Shown piece after piece: positions 45,655 through 54,576 of a stretch of DNA of 64,000 bases. The stretch is taken from NCBI GenBank assembly GCA_031655335.1, contig CP134226.1, positions 3,406,001 through 3,470,000 on the forward strand. The letters run 5' to 3'. The position numbers and the translations under genes are program-made. Source of the DNA: Thalassospiraceae bacterium LMO-SO8. Its GTDB lineage: Bacteria > Pseudomonadota > Alphaproteobacteria > Rhodospirillales > Casp-alpha2. The notes beneath the pieces were generated by a model, which saw nothing but the letters and a program-made list of their open reading frames with translations, did no database searches and was not told the origin of the DNA. How positions within the stretch are numbered: the first letter of the stretch is position 1; each line of letters starts with the position of its first letter.

Positions 45655-46020
45655 ATGCCGCAGGATAATGTTTCCTCCACGCCGCCCGTACCGCCGCCCG
45701 CCGCCGGCTGGACCATCATGGTCTGCATCAACCGCCGCCTGCGCTCTGACCTGGCGTCCTGCGCCGCGCGAAACAGCGAGGACCTGGCCAAGGCCATCGA
45801 GGCGGAAGTGCGGGCCCGTGGCCTCGATATCCGGGTCGAGCGGACGGTGTGCATGGGGCGTTGCGACTTCGGGCCGACGGTGCGCGTGGCCCCCGGCGGC
45901 GCCTTTCATCTGGGGCTTGCGCCGGATGACGTCGGCGGGTTCCTGGATGACCTGGAATTGAAACTGGGCTTGAAAAAAGAAACAAATAAAATCAACGAGT
46001 TGCCGCCACCCGGTACGTGA
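45655..46020 (+). CDS. Thioredoxin-like (2Fe-2S) ferredoxin domain protein
   Basis: A 121-residue protein with the thioredoxin-like 2Fe-2S fold. Cluster ligands are the four Cys in TIMVCINRRLRSDLASCAAR (Cys-x11-Cys) and TVCMGRCDFGPTV (Cys-x3-Cys). Residues 1-15 are Pro-rich; the C-terminus is Lys-rich. The start is uncertain: ATG at 45655 has no GGAG, and an in-frame GTG at 45595 would add 20 residues lying inside the structured region. Related proteins occur near cobalamin and respiratory genes; role here unknown. Electron transfer or redox sensing is likely. Confidence 0.8.
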   Translation: MPQDNVSSTPPVPPPAAGWTIMVCINRRLRSDLASCAARNSEDLAKAIEAEVRARGLDIRVERTVCMGRCDFGPTVRVAPGGAFHLGLAPDDVGGFLDDLELKLGLKKETNKINELPPPGT

Positions 46021-46041
46021 CGAGGCAATTTTTCCCAAGAT

Positions 46042-46057
46042 TGTGATGACTATCACA
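46042..46057 (+). promoter_or_regulatory. Perfect CRP-type operator (TGTGA-N6-TCACA)
   Basis: TGTGATGACTATCACA is a full match to the CRP consensus, with 6-bp perfect arms (TGTGAT/ATCACA). The centre is 46049.5. A -10-like CATAGT (46079-46084) puts the start near 46091, exactly 41.5 nt from the centre, the class II activation geometry. A CRP/FNR-superfamily regulator is not in the window. Confidence 0.6.
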
Positions 46058-46090
46058 GCAAGGTCACAGGCCACCTGCCATAGTCAGGGT

Positions 46091-46172
46091 GTTGGATGGA
46101 TTTGTAATGAATCCTCCCTTCCCTCAAGAGCACAGACTGCGGGCCGGAACTTCGTGTTCCGGCCCTTTTTCT
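46091..46172 (+). ncRNA. Candidate small regulatory RNA with anti-Shine-Dalgarno stretch
   Basis: About 80 nt from the predicted start to a strong terminator, with no convincing frame inside (only a 3-codon ATG frame and one running through the terminator). A 5' hairpin (GGATT 46098-46102 with AATCC 46110-46114) is followed by an unpaired pyrimidine run CCTCCCTTCCCTC (46113-46125) complementary to ribosome-binding sites, then the terminator hairpin. This three-part plan is that of Hfq-dependent small RNAs in alphaproteobacteria. Existence is inferred from promoter, operator and terminator placement only. Confidence 0.5.
46141..46170 (+). terminator. Strong intrinsic terminator
   Basis: Stem 46141-46150 (GGGCCGGAAC) pairs perfectly with 46156-46165 (GTTCCGGCCC) around a 5-nt loop, followed by TTTTTCTTT. 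It could end the ferredoxin message as well, but that stop codon lies 120 nt upstream with an operator and -10 in between. Confidence 0.92.
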
Positions 46173-46280
46173 TTGCATCCCCGGCGGGACGGCCGAACAT
46201 TGAGTGCAGGGAAGCCTATCCCGCGCCGCCGCCTTTGCGGGCGACAGGGACATGAGTTCTGACTGTGCGGGAAAAAGTAA

Positions 46281-46357
46281 TGGTCGGAGCGGCGGGATTC
46301 GAACCCACGACCCCCACACCCCCAGTGTGGTGCGCTACCAGGCTGCGCTACGCTCCG
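46281..46357 (-). tRNA. tRNA-Pro(GGG)
   Basis: A 77-nt tRNA on the minus strand: acceptor CGGAGCG pairs with CGCTCCG, the anticodon loop CTGGGGG gives GGG, the T-arm is GGGTTCGAATCCC, and CCA is encoded at the 3' end. It lies downstream of the merR-like gene, a frequent position in this class. Confidence 0.97.
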
Positions 46358-46523
46358 ACTACTTTGTTGGCGCCGCGATCGTTTGCCTTGGGAGGGCTCG
46401 CGGCCACCGGCAGGTACACCGAGGCAAAACCCCGGTGACGTGCGGGCCGGACTATACTTGCTGCGTTGGGTGGGGGCAACAACCCTGGGCGGGTCCGGGC
46501 GATTTTTCTGAGAGGCCGAGGGT

Positions 46524-46922
46524 TTAGGTGAGAAGGGCCCGGATATCCTTCAATTCGGCCAGCACGGCGGCCAGTTGCGCCGCCTGCCCGTCGCTTTCCG
46601 GGGCGGATTTCGGGGCCGGCGCCGCAGGCATGTCCTGGCCCTCGCCGTCGTCGTCGGTGACGCCGTCCTTCAGCAGCTTCTGCACGCCCTTGATGGTGTA
46701 GCCGTCTTCGTACAGCCAGCGCCGGATGCGGTCGAGAAGCACGATGTCCTCAGGCCGGTAGTAACGACGGCCGCCGCCGCGCTTCATGGGTTTGATCTGG
46801 GGGAATTTGGTTTCCCAGAATCGCAGCACGTGTTGCGGCAGGTCGAGCTCGTCGGCGACTTCGCTGATCGTGCGGAACGCGCCCGCCGATTTCTTCACGG
46901 ACCTGGCGTCATCGGCAGGCAT
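46524..46922 (-). CDS. MerR-family transcriptional regulator
   Basis: A 132-residue DNA-binding protein. The MerR winged helix occupies about residues 14-82: [25 protein letters not shown], the [14 protein letters not shown] wing and [19 protein letters not shown]. No metal-binding Cys, and the effector part is short and Pro/Ala-rich. It is the small MerR protein regularly found after ihfA in alphaproteobacteria; its targets are not known. Starts 13 nt after ihfA. Confidence 0.9.
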   Translation of the reverse strand: MPADDARSVKKSAGAFRTISEVADELDLPQHVLRFWETKFPQIKPMKRGGGRRYYRPEDIVLLDRIRRWLYEDGYTIKGVQKLLKDGVTDDDGEGQDMPAAPAPKSAPESDGQAAQLAAVLAELKDIRALLT

Positions 46923-46935
46923 CTCTACGCCGCGC

Positions 46936-47241
46936 CTAGCTGTTGCTTATGGAGCGATTGATCCGGCTCTTCAGAACCTGCGAGGGCCGAAACACCAGAA
47001 CCTTCCGGGGAAGGATCGGCACTTCCTGTCCGGTCTTCGGGTTGCGTCCGATGCGCTGTCCCTTCTGGCGGACGGAAAAACTGCCGAACGACGAAATCTT
47101 CACGGTTTCGCCACGCGCCAGGGCATCCGTCATATAACCCAGGACATTCTCCAAGAGGGCCGCGGATTCGTTCCGCGACAGCCCGACTTCCTGATACACC
47201 GCCTCACCCAACTGCGCGCGGGTGATTGTTTTACCAGCCAT
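46936..47241 (-). CDS. ihfA: Integration host factor subunit alpha
   Basis: A 101-residue DNA-bending HU/IHF-fold protein. [24 protein letters not shown] at the N-terminus, the beta-arm region [25 protein letters not shown] with the GRNPKTGxxxxI motif and the intercalating Pro, and a C-terminal helix [11 protein letters not shown]. In the usual place between fabH and the merR-like gene. Pairs with IhfB, which is not in the window; relevant to sigma-54 promoters driven by NtrC. Confidence 0.95.
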   Translation of the reverse strand: MAGKTITRAQLGEAVYQEVGLSRNESAALLENVLGYMTDALARGETVKISSFGSFSVRQKGQRIGRNPKTGQEVPILPRKVLVFRPSQVLKSRINRSISNS

Positions 47242-47348
47242 AGTTTCCGGTCCCCCTTAGGTCCGCGACCGAGGCAAAGGGTATCCTCGCCGGAGAAAGC
47301 CGTCAACGTCAAAGGGTTGCGTGTAACAACCTAAAATCAGGCGGGAAT

Positions 47349-48356
47349 TTACCAACGTACGAGGGCGGAGCCCCAGGTCAGCCCACCGCCCATGGCTTCG
47401 AGCAGGAGCAGGTCGCCGCGCTTTATCCGGCCGTCCTTGACGGCGACGTCCAACGCCAGCGGAATGGACGCGGCGGAGGTGTTGGCATGTCGGTCCACGG
47501 TCGTAACGACCCGGTCCGGCGACACGCCCAGCTTGCGCGCGGTCGAGTCGAGAATGCGCTTGTTGGCCTGATGCGGGACGATCCAGGAGATGTCGTCGCG
47601 TTCCAGGCCGTTGGCGTCCAGCGCCTCGTCGACCACGGCGGCCAGATTGGTCACCGCATGGCGGAAAACCTCGCGTCCGACCATGCGGACATGACCCACG
47701 GTCTGGGTCGAGGAAGGCCCGCCGTCGACATACAGAAGGTCGTTGAGCTTGCCGTCCGAATGCAGATGCGTGGACAGGATGCCGCGTTCCCGGTTGTGGC
47801 CGGTGCCGGCGCCGTCGTCGTCCGCGGCGGCGCCGTTGGCGGACGCCTGCAGGACCACGGCCCCTGCCCCGTCGCCGAACAGCACGCAGGTCGAACGGTC
47901 TTCCCAATCGAGAATGCGGGAAAACGTTTCGGCACCGATCAGCAGCACGGTCTTGGCCTGACCCGAGCGGATGAAGGCGTCCGCGGTGGAAATTCCATAC
48001 AAAAAGCCGGAGCACACGGCCTGAATGTCGAAGGCGGCGCCGTTCGACATGCCGAGTCGCGCCTGCACTTTCGTCGCCGTCGAGGGAAAAGTCTGGTCCG
48101 GCGTCGTCGTCGCCAGGATCACCAGATCGATGTCGTCGACGTCAATGCCGGCATGGTCGATGGCCCGTTCCGCGGCGGCGAAGGCAAGGTCGGAGGTAAA
48201 CTGCCCGTCCTCGGCGATATGACGCTGGCGGATGCCCGTGCGTTCGACGATCCATTCGTCGGTGGTATCGACGCGCTGCGCCAGTTCGTCGTTCGTGACG
48301 ACGCGCTCCGGCAGATAGGAGCCGCAGCCCAGGATGATTGAACGAGGCATGGTCAT
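47349..48356 (-). CDS. fabH: 3-oxoacyl-ACP synthase III
   Basis: Initiating condensing enzyme of fatty-acid synthesis, 335 residues; joins acetyl-CoA (or another short acyl-CoA) to malonyl-ACP. Active-site triad visible: Cys in [13 protein letters not shown], His in [12 protein letters not shown] and Asn in [17 protein letters not shown]-terminus [20 protein letters not shown]. The ATG at 48356 overlaps the plsX stop as ATGA; a frame 75 codons longer runs over plsX and is rejected. Confidence 0.95.
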   Translation of the reverse strand: MTMPRSIILGCGSYLPERVVTNDELAQRVDTTDEWIVERTGIRQRHIAEDGQFTSDLAFAAAERAIDHAGIDVDDIDLVILATTTPDQTFPSTATKVQARLGMSNGAAFDIQAVCSGFLYGISTADAFIRSGQAKTVLLIGAETFSRILDWEDRSTCVLFGDGAGAVVLQASANGAAADDDGAGTGHNRERGILSTHLHSDGKLNDLLYVDGGPSSTQTVGHVRMVGREVFRHAVTNLAAVVDEALDANGLERDDISWIVPHQANKRILDSTARKLGVSPDRVVTTVDRHANTSAASIPLALDVAVKDGRIKRGDLLLLEAMGGGLTWGSALVRW

Positions 48357-49471
48357 CCGTTGGCCACCACTCCGGTCCCGCCGTTGCCGTCGGGGGTGTC
48401 CTGACCGTTGGTGGGGACGTCGTCGTCGGTTTCCGTCAGGATGCTGGGGTCGAAGGAGGCACGGAACTGTTCGTAGTCCTCCTTGATGCTTTCGTTGAAA
48501 TTGTTGGAAATCAGCTCGTAGGCGACGTGGATGGCGTTGGCGAAGCCGACCGCGTCGGTGCCGCCGTGGCTTTTCACGCAAATCCCGTTCAGGCCGACGA
48601 ACATGGCACCGTTGTAGCGCCGGGGATCGACCCGCATCTTGAAGGTCATGAGCGCCGATTTCGCCAGCATGGCGCCCAGCTTGGCCGGCAGGGAACTGGT
48701 CAGGGCTTCCTTCAGGAACTGGCCGAACAGCTTGGCCGTGCCTTCGGCGGTCTTCAGCGCGATATTGCCGGTGAAGCCGTCCGTGACGATCACGTCGACG
48801 GTGCCGGCACCGATGTCGTCACCTTCGACGAAGCCATGGAAATGCAGCGGCAGCTTTGAATTCATCAACCCCTTGGACGCGAGCTTGACCGCCTGATTGC
48901 CCTTCAGGTCCTCCTGGCCGACGTTGAGAATGCCGACGGTGGGCTTTTCCAGGCCCAGCACGTTGCGCGCGAAGACCTCGCCCATCACCGCGAACTGGAT
49001 CAGGTTCTCGGCGTCGCATTCCACGTTGGCGCCCAGGTCGAGCATGACGCTTTCCCCGCGCCGTGTCGGGAAATAGGTCGCGATGGCCGGCCGGTCGATG
49101 CCCGGCAGGGTCTTGAGCACGAACTTGGCCATGGCCATGAGCGCGCCCGTGTTGCCGGCCGACACGATGCCCGCGGCCGTGCCGTCGCCGACGGCGTTGA
49201 TGGCCAGGCGCATGCTGGAATTGCGGCCCTGGCGAAGCGCCTGGGCCGGCTTGGCGTCGTTGGTCACGATATCGGCCGTGTGACGCACCTGACACACCGC
49301 GCGGGCCCGGGGAAACCGATCCAGCAGCGGGTTCAGGAGAGCTTCGTCACCGAACAGGAGAAAGCTGACGTCCGTCAGCCGCTCAAGAGCCGTGTCCACG
49401 CCTTCCACCACCATGTCCGGGGCATTGTCCCCGCCCATGGCGTCGATGGAGAGCGTCAGGTTATCCGACAA
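48353..49471 (-). CDS. plsX: Phosphate acyltransferase PlsX
   Basis: Enzyme of 372 residues that makes acyl-phosphate from acyl-ACP for phospholipid synthesis. Blocks: [19 protein letters not shown] at residues 6-24, [43 protein letters not shown] and [17 protein letters not shown]. The conserved rpmF-plsX-fabH order links ribosome and membrane synthesis. The C-terminal 20 residues are a polar tail not seen in all relatives. Confidence 0.95.
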   Translation of the reverse strand: MSDNLTLSIDAMGGDNAPDMVVEGVDTALERLTDVSFLLFGDEALLNPLLDRFPRARAVCQVRHTADIVTNDAKPAQALRQGRNSSMRLAINAVGDGTAAGIVSAGNTGALMAMAKFVLKTLPGIDRPAIATYFPTRRGESVMLDLGANVECDAENLIQFAVMGEVFARNVLGLEKPTVGILNVGQEDLKGNQAVKLASKGLMNSKLPLHFHGFVEGDDIGAGTVDVIVTDGFTGNIALKTAEGTAKLFGQFLKEALTSSLPAKLGAMLAKSALMTFKMRVDPRRYNGAMFVGLNGICVKSHGGTDAVGFANAIHVAYELISNNFNESIKEDYEQFRASFDPSILTETDDDVPTNGQDTPDGNGGTGVVANG

Positions 49472-49521
49472 GGAAATGTCCTTTCCCGACTGCCTCGTTG
49501 TGTTAGCGCCTGGAAAGCAGG

Positions 49522-49707
49522 CTACGCGGCGTCGTCGGCTTCGATCACTTCGCGGTCATCATAATGACCACACGCCTGACACACATGGTGGGGGCGCTTC
49601 AGTTCACCGCACTTGGGGCATTCGTTGTACGAAGACGGCGACAAGCGGTGATGGGCTCGCCTCATGTCCCTTTTCGACTTCGAGATCTTCTTCTTTGGAA
49701 CAGCCAT
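49522..49707 (-). CDS. rpmF: 50S ribosomal protein L32
   Basis: A 61-residue ribosomal protein. Start [20 protein letters not shown]; a zinc-ribbon follows with [21 protein letters not shown] (two CxxC pairs, so the zinc-binding form), and an acidic C-tail. The ATG at 49707 is the universal L32 start; the frame is open seven codons longer. Upstream of plsX by 50 nt. Confidence 0.97.
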   Translation of the reverse strand: MAVPKKKISKSKRDMRRAHHRLSPSSYNECPKCGELKRPHHVCQACGHYDDREVIEADDAA

Positions 49708-49722
49708 GTTGACTACACCTTC

Positions 49723-49760
49723 ATTCAAAAAACGCCCGGGCGGCGGACCGCCTGCGGCGC
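49723..49760 (-). terminator. Possible weak terminator/attenuator between yceD and rpmF
   Basis: On the minus strand a GC-rich segment with GGCGG/CCGCC complementarity (49742-49752) and CGCC/GGCG flanks runs into six T residues just before the rpmF ribosome site. The stem is imperfect with a tiny loop, so partial readthrough is expected. Confidence 0.3.
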
Positions 49761-49812
49761 AAAGCCGGTTACTTAAACAATCTCGCTTTTACCTGCAAGC
49801 GCTAACCCATCA

Positions 49813-50355
49813 TTATTTTTCAAGATCGCGCAGTTTCGCAAGGACCGCGAAGGGGTTGTTTTTGGGCGCCTCGTCCTCCCCGTCCCCATTCCGGGCCGGA
49901 TTTTCGACCGCCGGCGCGTCTTTGGCGCGGGGATAAGGCTCCATTTCCAAGGCAGTGTACTCGCAAACCGCCGCCCCGGCATCAATCATGCCGCCCTCGA
50001 TCAGGTCGGGGGCATCATCGTCGAAGGGATCGAGGTCGGCGTCCTCCTTGTCGGGGGGCGTATCGAGGTAAACGCGGCGAATCGGCCCCTCGACACGGGT
50101 CTCGACCGGCTCCAGGGTGGCCACGCAGGACTGCACGAGATCGGCGGCAACGGTTCCGTCCAGGACGAATCGGCGCCCCGGCTCGGCCCGCAGCTTGACG
50201 CGCGCAACCAAGGATTTGACCTCTGGAATGCCCAGGAAGTCGGCCAGCGCCCGGCGCTCCCCATTGTCGGCCTCGATGGTCAGGGACACGACATCGCCGC
50301 GCAGCAGGTCGCTCACCGGAACAGGCTGGCTCAGGGGGAAGGCGCCGACGGTCAT
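49813..50355 (-). CDS. yceD: YceD family protein (DUF177)
   Basis: A 180-residue protein of the 23S rRNA accumulation family. Core features: LVQSCVATLEPVETRVEGPIRRVYLD, where the single Cys and the E-P-V pattern match DUF177, and the acidic loop DADLDPFDDDAPDLIEGGMIDAG followed by EYTALEMEPYPRAKDAP. These end pieces (GMIDAG ... ALEMEPYPR) are typical of alphaproteobacterial forms. Coupled by ATGA overlap to the chaperone upstream and upstream of rpmF, as usual. Confidence 0.92.
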   Translation of the reverse strand: MTVGAFPLSQPVPVSDLLRGDVVSLTIEADNGERRALADFLGIPEVKSLVARVKLRAEPGRRFVLDGTVAADLVQSCVATLEPVETRVEGPIRRVYLDTPPDKEDADLDPFDDDAPDLIEGGMIDAGAAVCEYTALEMEPYPRAKDAPAVENPARNGDGEDEAPKNNPFAVLAKLRDLEK

Positions 50356-50906
50356 TGCCCGTCTCCTTCCGGCATCCATTCAGGCGCGGTGAACCCGGCG
50401 CGCCCGGCAAGCAGGTCCACATCCTCCAGGGCCGTCAGGACCGCCGTCTGGGCCCGCACGTAGGCGGCCAGGCGCGCCACGGCGGCATCCTCGGGCGTGG
50501 CGTTTCGGTACAGGTTGCGGCGCAGGGCGCCCTCCAGGGCCTCCTCGCCGCCCGTAAGGCCCTCGCGGTAGGCGCTCATGCGGCCGTAGAAGCCTTCGAC
50601 CATCTTCTGGATGCGACGGCGCACGCCCTCGTCGCCGAATCCCATCTCGCGCAGATTGAGGTCCAGGTCCTCGAACAGCACGTCGAACAGGTCCTGCTTC
50701 AGCTTGCCAGGGGCCGGGGTCATGCGGTTCAGGCGTTCGAGAACCAGGAACATGTGCAGCAGGATCAGATCGTAGCGGCCGTCTTCCGTGTCGGCGACGC
50801 CGCCGGCCCCGTAGAACGCGGGCTGGCGTGCCTGGCGTACGACGTCGCCATACAGGCTGCGCGCGGTCTGGACGCCGGAAGAACGCTTGAAAAGGGATAG
50901 GATCAT
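50352..50906 (-). CDS. Ubiquinol-cytochrome c chaperone (CBP3/UQCC1-like) family protein
   Basis: A 184-residue protein related to mitochondrial CBP3/UQCC1, which helps cytochrome b synthesis and bc1 assembly. Features: ARSLYGDVVRQARQPAFYGAGGVAD at about 14-38, GRYDLILLHMFLVLERLNR and LFEDLDLNLREMGFGDEGVRRRIQKMVE, then AYREGL. The ATG at 50906 is chosen because the frame above it reads through the divergent promoter space. It is the usual upstream partner of yceD in alphaproteobacteria. Divergent from bamE. Confidence 0.9.
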   Translation of the reverse strand: MILSLFKRSSGVQTARSLYGDVVRQARQPAFYGAGGVADTEDGRYDLILLHMFLVLERLNRMTPAPGKLKQDLFDVLFEDLDLNLREMGFGDEGVRRRIQKMVEGFYGRMSAYREGLTGGEEALEGALRRNLYRNATPEDAAVARLAAYVRAQTAVLTALEDVDLLAGRAGFTAPEWMPEGDGQ

Positions 50907-51052
50907 CGCCGTTTGAACCGGATTTGGGGAAAAACCGCCATATGGGCCCTGGACATGCGCACTCGCGTGACTAATTATCAAGTCCGATTTACCGGGTCCG
51001 TTTAGCAAGTCGTGCCGGGCCTTGCACGCAAGAAGATTGCCGCCGGCTGAAC

Positions 51053-51574
51053 ATGACACGAAACCCCACGACCTATCGCGATCTCATCACCGCCCGCCCC
51101 TGGCTTGGCCTGACCGCCGCCGTGCTGGTGTCCGTGGCCGTTGCCGGTTGCGCCACGCGGGTCGCGGTGCGCGGCAACCTGCCCGATTCCGAACGCCTGG
51201 CCGAGGTTGTGCCCGGCGACATGAGCCGCGAAGAGGTGGCGGAAATCCTGGGCTCTCCGTCCAGCGTCACGCCCTTCGATTCGCATCTGTGGCTCTACAT
51301 CAGTGAAAAGACGGAAACCTTCGCCTTCATGGCGCCCAAGGTTCTGGAACGCAACGTGATCATGGTCCGCTTCAACGACAAGGGCCTGGTCAAGGAGGTC
51401 AAGAAGCTCGACCTGTCCTCGGCCCAGGACATCAAGCATGTGGAGCGGGTCACGCCGACATCCGGTAACGAGATTACCTTTTGGGACCAGTTGTTCAACA
51501 ACATGGGCCGTTTCAACAAGGGCGACGGCGACGTTACGCCGGGGGGGCCGACCGGCGGCGGCGGCGTTCCTTAA
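51053..51574 (+). CDS. bamE: Outer membrane protein assembly factor BamE (SmpA/OmlA)
   Basis: Outer-membrane lipoprotein of 173 residues, part of the BAM complex that inserts beta-barrels. Signal and lipobox VAVAGCA with Cys at about residue 32. The BamE domain reads AEVVPGDMSREEVAEILGSPSSV then SHLWLYISEKTETFAFMAPKV and VMVRFNDKGLVKEVKKLDL. The C-terminal 35 residues are low-complexity Gly-rich. Divergent from the chaperone gene with about 146 bp between, the conserved arrangement. Confidence 0.93.
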   Translation: MTRNPTTYRDLITARPWLGLTAAVLVSVAVAGCATRVAVRGNLPDSERLAEVVPGDMSREEVAEILGSPSSVTPFDSHLWLYISEKTETFAFMAPKVLERNVIMVRFNDKGLVKEVKKLDLSSAQDIKHVERVTPTSGNEITFWDQLFNNMGRFNKGDGDVTPGGPTGGGGVP

Positions 51575-51632
51575 GTCTGCTGGCCTTAAGCCCGCTGGCC
51601 CCCGCCCTTTTCCTAAATCGACCAGGCAAGAA

Positions 51633-51663
51633 AAAGCCCCGGAGCAACCTGCCCCGGGGCTTT
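51633..51663. terminator. Bidirectional intrinsic terminator between bamE and hppA
   Basis: A 10-bp perfect stem (51633-51642 with 51654-51663) flanked by A-runs on the left and T-rich sequence on the right. It ends bamE on the plus strand and hppA on the minus strand, the two converging genes. Confidence 0.88.
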
Positions 51664-51691
51664 GTCGTCGTTGGTTTGCGGCGTTTCCGGC

Positions 51692-53782
51692 CTAGGCGAG
51701 AATCGCCAGCAGCAGGATCGCCACGATGTTGATGATCTTGATCATCGGGTTGACGGCGGGACCGGCGGTGTCCTTGTAGGGATCGCCGACCGTGTCGCCG
51801 GTCACCGCGGCATGATGGGCGTCGGAGCCCTTGCCGCCATGATGGCCGTCTTCGATGTACTTCTTGGCGTTATCCCACGCACCGCCGCCGGAGGTCATGG
51901 ACAGCGCCACGAACAGGCCGGTCACGATGGTGCCCATCAGCATGGCGCCGAGGGCGGAGAACGCCGCCGACTGCCCGGCGATGGCGTTGACCACGAAGTA
52001 CATGACCGCGGGTGCGAACACCGGCAGCATGGACGGCAGGATCATTTCCTTGATCGCGGCCTTGGTCAGAATGTCCACGCACTTGCCGTATTCCGGCTTG
52101 CCGGTGCCTTCCATGATGCCCGGGATCTCGCGGAACTGGCGGCGCACTTCGACGACCACCGCGCCACCGGCCCGGCCCACGGCCATCATGCCCATGGAGC
52201 CGAACAGATAGGGCAGCATGCCGCCGATGAACAACCCGATGACCACATAGGGGTCCTGCAGGGAGAAGGTCACGGAGACGTCCGGGAAGTAGTGCTTGAG
52301 GTCTTCCGTATAGGCGGCGAACAGCACCAGGGCGGCCAGACCGGCGGAACCGATGGCATAGCCCTTGGTCACGGCCTTGGTGGTGTTGCCGACGGCGTCG
52401 AGCGCGTCCGTGGTCTTGCGCACGTCTTCCGGCAGGTTGGCCATTTCGGCGATGCCGCCGGCGTTGTCGGTGACCGGGCCGAAGGCGTCGAGCGCCACCA
52501 CCATGCCGGCCAGCGCCAGCATGGTCGTCGCGGCGATGGCGATGCCGAACAGGCCCGCGTTCAGGTAGGAGATGATGATGCCGGCGCAGATCACGATGAC
52601 CGGCATGGCCGTCGCTTCCATGGACACGGCGAGACCCTGGATCACGTTGGTGCCGTGGCCGGTTTCCGAGGCCGCAGCGACGGACTTCACCGGGCGGTAG
52701 TCGGTGCCGGTGTAGTACTCGGTGATCCACACGATCAGGCCGGTGACGCCCAGGCCGGTCAGGGCCGTGATGAACAGCTGCGTGCCGGTCACGGTCTTGG
52801 CGCCCATCGGGATGGCGGTTTCCCAGCCGATGAACATGGACACGATGCCGCCGATCAGCACGGCGGAGATCACGGCCGAGGCGATGAAGCCCTTGTAGAG
52901 GGCGCCCATGATGTTCTGCGAGGCGCCCAGCTTCACGAACCAGGTGGCGACGACCGAGGCGATGATGCACACGCCGCCGATGACCAGCGGGAACAGCATC
53001 ATCTGTTCCTGGGCCGCACCCGTGAAGAAGATGGCGGCCAGCAACATGGTGGCGACCATGGTCACGGCGTAGGTTTCGAACAGGTCGGCGGCCATGCCGG
53101 CGCAGTCGCCCACGTTGTCGCCCACGTTGTCGGCGATGACGCCGGCGTTGCGGGGATCGTCTTCCGGAATGCCGGCTTCGATCTTGCCGACCAGGTCGGA
53201 GCCGACGTCCGCACCCTTGGTGAAGATGCCGCCGCCGAGACGCGCGAAGATGGAAATCAGCGACGCGCCGAAGCCCAAGGCCACCAGGGCCTCAAGGATA
53301 TGACGCATGCCGGCGGCGCTGTTCGGGTCGATCATGTTGCGCAGCACGACGTAGTAGCCGGCGACGCCAAGCAGCGCCAGACCGACCACCAGCATGCCGG
53401 TGACGGCGCCGGACTTGAAGGCGACGTCCAGACCGCCGGCCAGGCCCTGGGACTGGGCGGCTTCGGCGGTGCGCACGTTGGCGCGGACCGAGACGTTCAT
53501 GCCGATGTAGCCGGCGACGCCGGACAGCACGGCGCCGATGAAGTAGCCGATGGCCACGGTCATGCCGAGCTTCAGGCCAAGCAGGATGCCGATCACGGCG
53601 CCGACGACGGCGACGGTCGTGTACTGGCGGTTCAGGTAGGCGGCCGCGCCTTCTTGGATGGCGGCGGCGATTTCCTGCATACGTGCGTTGCCGGCGGGCG
53701 CCGACAGGACGGAGCGGATGGCATAGGCGCCGTACAGTAGCGCCAGGACACCGCAGGCGATGACCAAGGTGTAAAGCGACAT
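51692..53782 (-). CDS. hppA: K+-insensitive pyrophosphate-energized proton pump
   Basis: Membrane-bound H+-translocating pyrophosphatase of 696 residues with about 16 membrane helices. PPi site motifs are [21 protein letters not shown] and [19 protein letters not shown]. The cation-type determinant reads [18 protein letters not shown] with Lys469 where K+-dependent enzymes have Ala, so it is the K+-independent class. It recovers energy from PPi made in biosynthesis and is common in Rhodospirillales. AAGGA stands about 10 nt before the ATG. Confidence 0.95.
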   Translation of the reverse strand: MSLYTLVIACGVLALLYGAYAIRSVLSAPAGNARMQEIAAAIQEGAAAYLNRQYTTVAVVGAVIGILLGLKLGMTVAIGYFIGAVLSGVAGYIGMNVSVRANVRTAEAAQSQGLAGGLDVAFKSGAVTGMLVVGLALLGVAGYYVVLRNMIDPNSAAGMRHILEALVALGFGASLISIFARLGGGIFTKGADVGSDLVGKIEAGIPEDDPRNAGVIADNVGDNVGDCAGMAADLFETYAVTMVATMLLAAIFFTGAAQEQMMLFPLVIGGVCIIASVVATWFVKLGASQNIMGALYKGFIASAVISAVLIGGIVSMFIGWETAIPMGAKTVTGTQLFITALTGLGVTGLIVWITEYYTGTDYRPVKSVAAASETGHGTNVIQGLAVSMEATAMPVIVICAGIIISYLNAGLFGIAIAATTMLALAGMVVALDAFGPVTDNAGGIAEMANLPEDVRKTTDALDAVGNTTKAVTKGYAIGSAGLAALVLFAAYTEDLKHYFPDVSVTFSLQDPYVVIGLFIGGMLPYLFGSMGMMAVGRAGGAVVVEVRRQFREIPGIMEGTGKPEYGKCVDILTKAAIKEMILPSMLPVFAPAVMYFVVNAIAGQSAAFSALGAMLMGTIVTGLFVALSMTSGGGAWDNAKKYIEDGHHGGKGSDAHHAAVTGDTVGDPYKDTAGPAVNPMIKIINIVAILLLAILA

Positions 53783-53955
53783 TCTCGTTTATCCTTCATG
53801 CATGTGAATAGTGCCGCCGGGATAAACACTCCCCTACCCCAACAGTCGGCGGCCCTTGTGATTATTATTCAGTCGGCGTCACAGCGTGCGATTCCGACCG
53901 GAAAGCCGCCGGGAACATACGCAAAGAGTTTTCATAAAGCAACCGCCATGGGGAT

Positions 53956-53972
53956 GGGCGGGGCCCCCGCCC
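53956..53972. repeat. GC-rich inverted repeat downstream of the FliL-like gene
   Basis: GGGCGGGG (53956-53963) and CCCCGCCC (53965-53972) are perfect complements, 40 nt after the fliL-like stop on the minus strand. No T-run follows. May slow polymerase or stabilise the 3' end; weak as a terminator. Confidence 0.3.
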
Positions 53973-54011
53973 GCCTCTGTCCCGGGGGGTAAAAACCGAC
54001 CGGCGATGAGG

Positions 54012-54470
54012 TTATTTCTGGGGGGTGTCGACGACCGACTGGATCAGCACGCTCTGCACCACGCCCTTGCCCAGGACGATGTCGGCGCGCAGCTGCAAAC
54101 GCTGTTGCAGGATGGCCAGATTCAACTGGTCCTGTTCCTTCAGCATGCGCGGGATGAAGGTGTGCAGATCCTTGAAGAAGGCGTCCTTCAAGACCGGCGT
54201 CATCTTGCGGACTTCGGCAAAATTGTCGTCGTTCCAGACTTCCAATTTCAGCTCGAACTGGAAGTTTCCAAGCACCTTGCCGTTGCCGAAAACGTTGACC
54301 AGCAAGGGAGTCATCTCGACGAACTTGGCTTCGCCCTTGTTGGGGCGCTTGGGTTTTTCCACTTCCGCATTGGGGTTGGCGAAGGGGCCGAGCTCCATCC
54401 ATTTCATGACGCCGACGGCGCCGCCTAGGATGCAGATCAGAACGATGAACCCGATAAAGATCTTTTTCAT
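54012..54470 (-). CDS. Flagellar basal body-associated FliL-like protein
   Basis: A 152-residue single-pass inner-membrane protein. Membrane helix at residues 3-22 (KIFIGFIVLICILGGAVGVM), then a Pro/Lys-rich linker, then a periplasmic stomatin-like FliL domain with FVEMTPLLVNVFGNGKVLG and a C-terminal GKGVVQSVLIQSVVDTPQK. FliL supports stator function in the flagellar motor. No other flagellar gene is near; it lies 106 nt after thiL. Confidence 0.82.
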   Translation of the reverse strand: MKKIFIGFIVLICILGGAVGVMKWMELGPFANPNAEVEKPKRPNKGEAKFVEMTPLLVNVFGNGKVLGNFQFELKLEVWNDDNFAEVRKMTPVLKDAFFKDLHTFIPRMLKEQDQLNLAILQQRLQLRADIVLGKGVVQSVLIQSVVDTPQK

Positions 54471-54576
54471 TGGCGTTGGCCGTCAGCCGTTCCGTCTGTG
54501 GTCAGGGAGATCGCGTGGCGCCATTATGCAGGTGGCGGCCGGGCGTGCAATGCGGACGATCACCCCGCCCCGGCCG

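Noticed and set aside
48356-48581. N-terminal extension of FabH
   Set aside because: It is a shadow of the plsX C-terminus; standard FabH start [14 protein letters not shown] is at the overlap.
51662-53740. 692-codon open frame on the plus strand
   Set aside because: Exact antisense of the pyrophosphatase gene; His/Gly/Asp repeats typical of reverse-complement translation.
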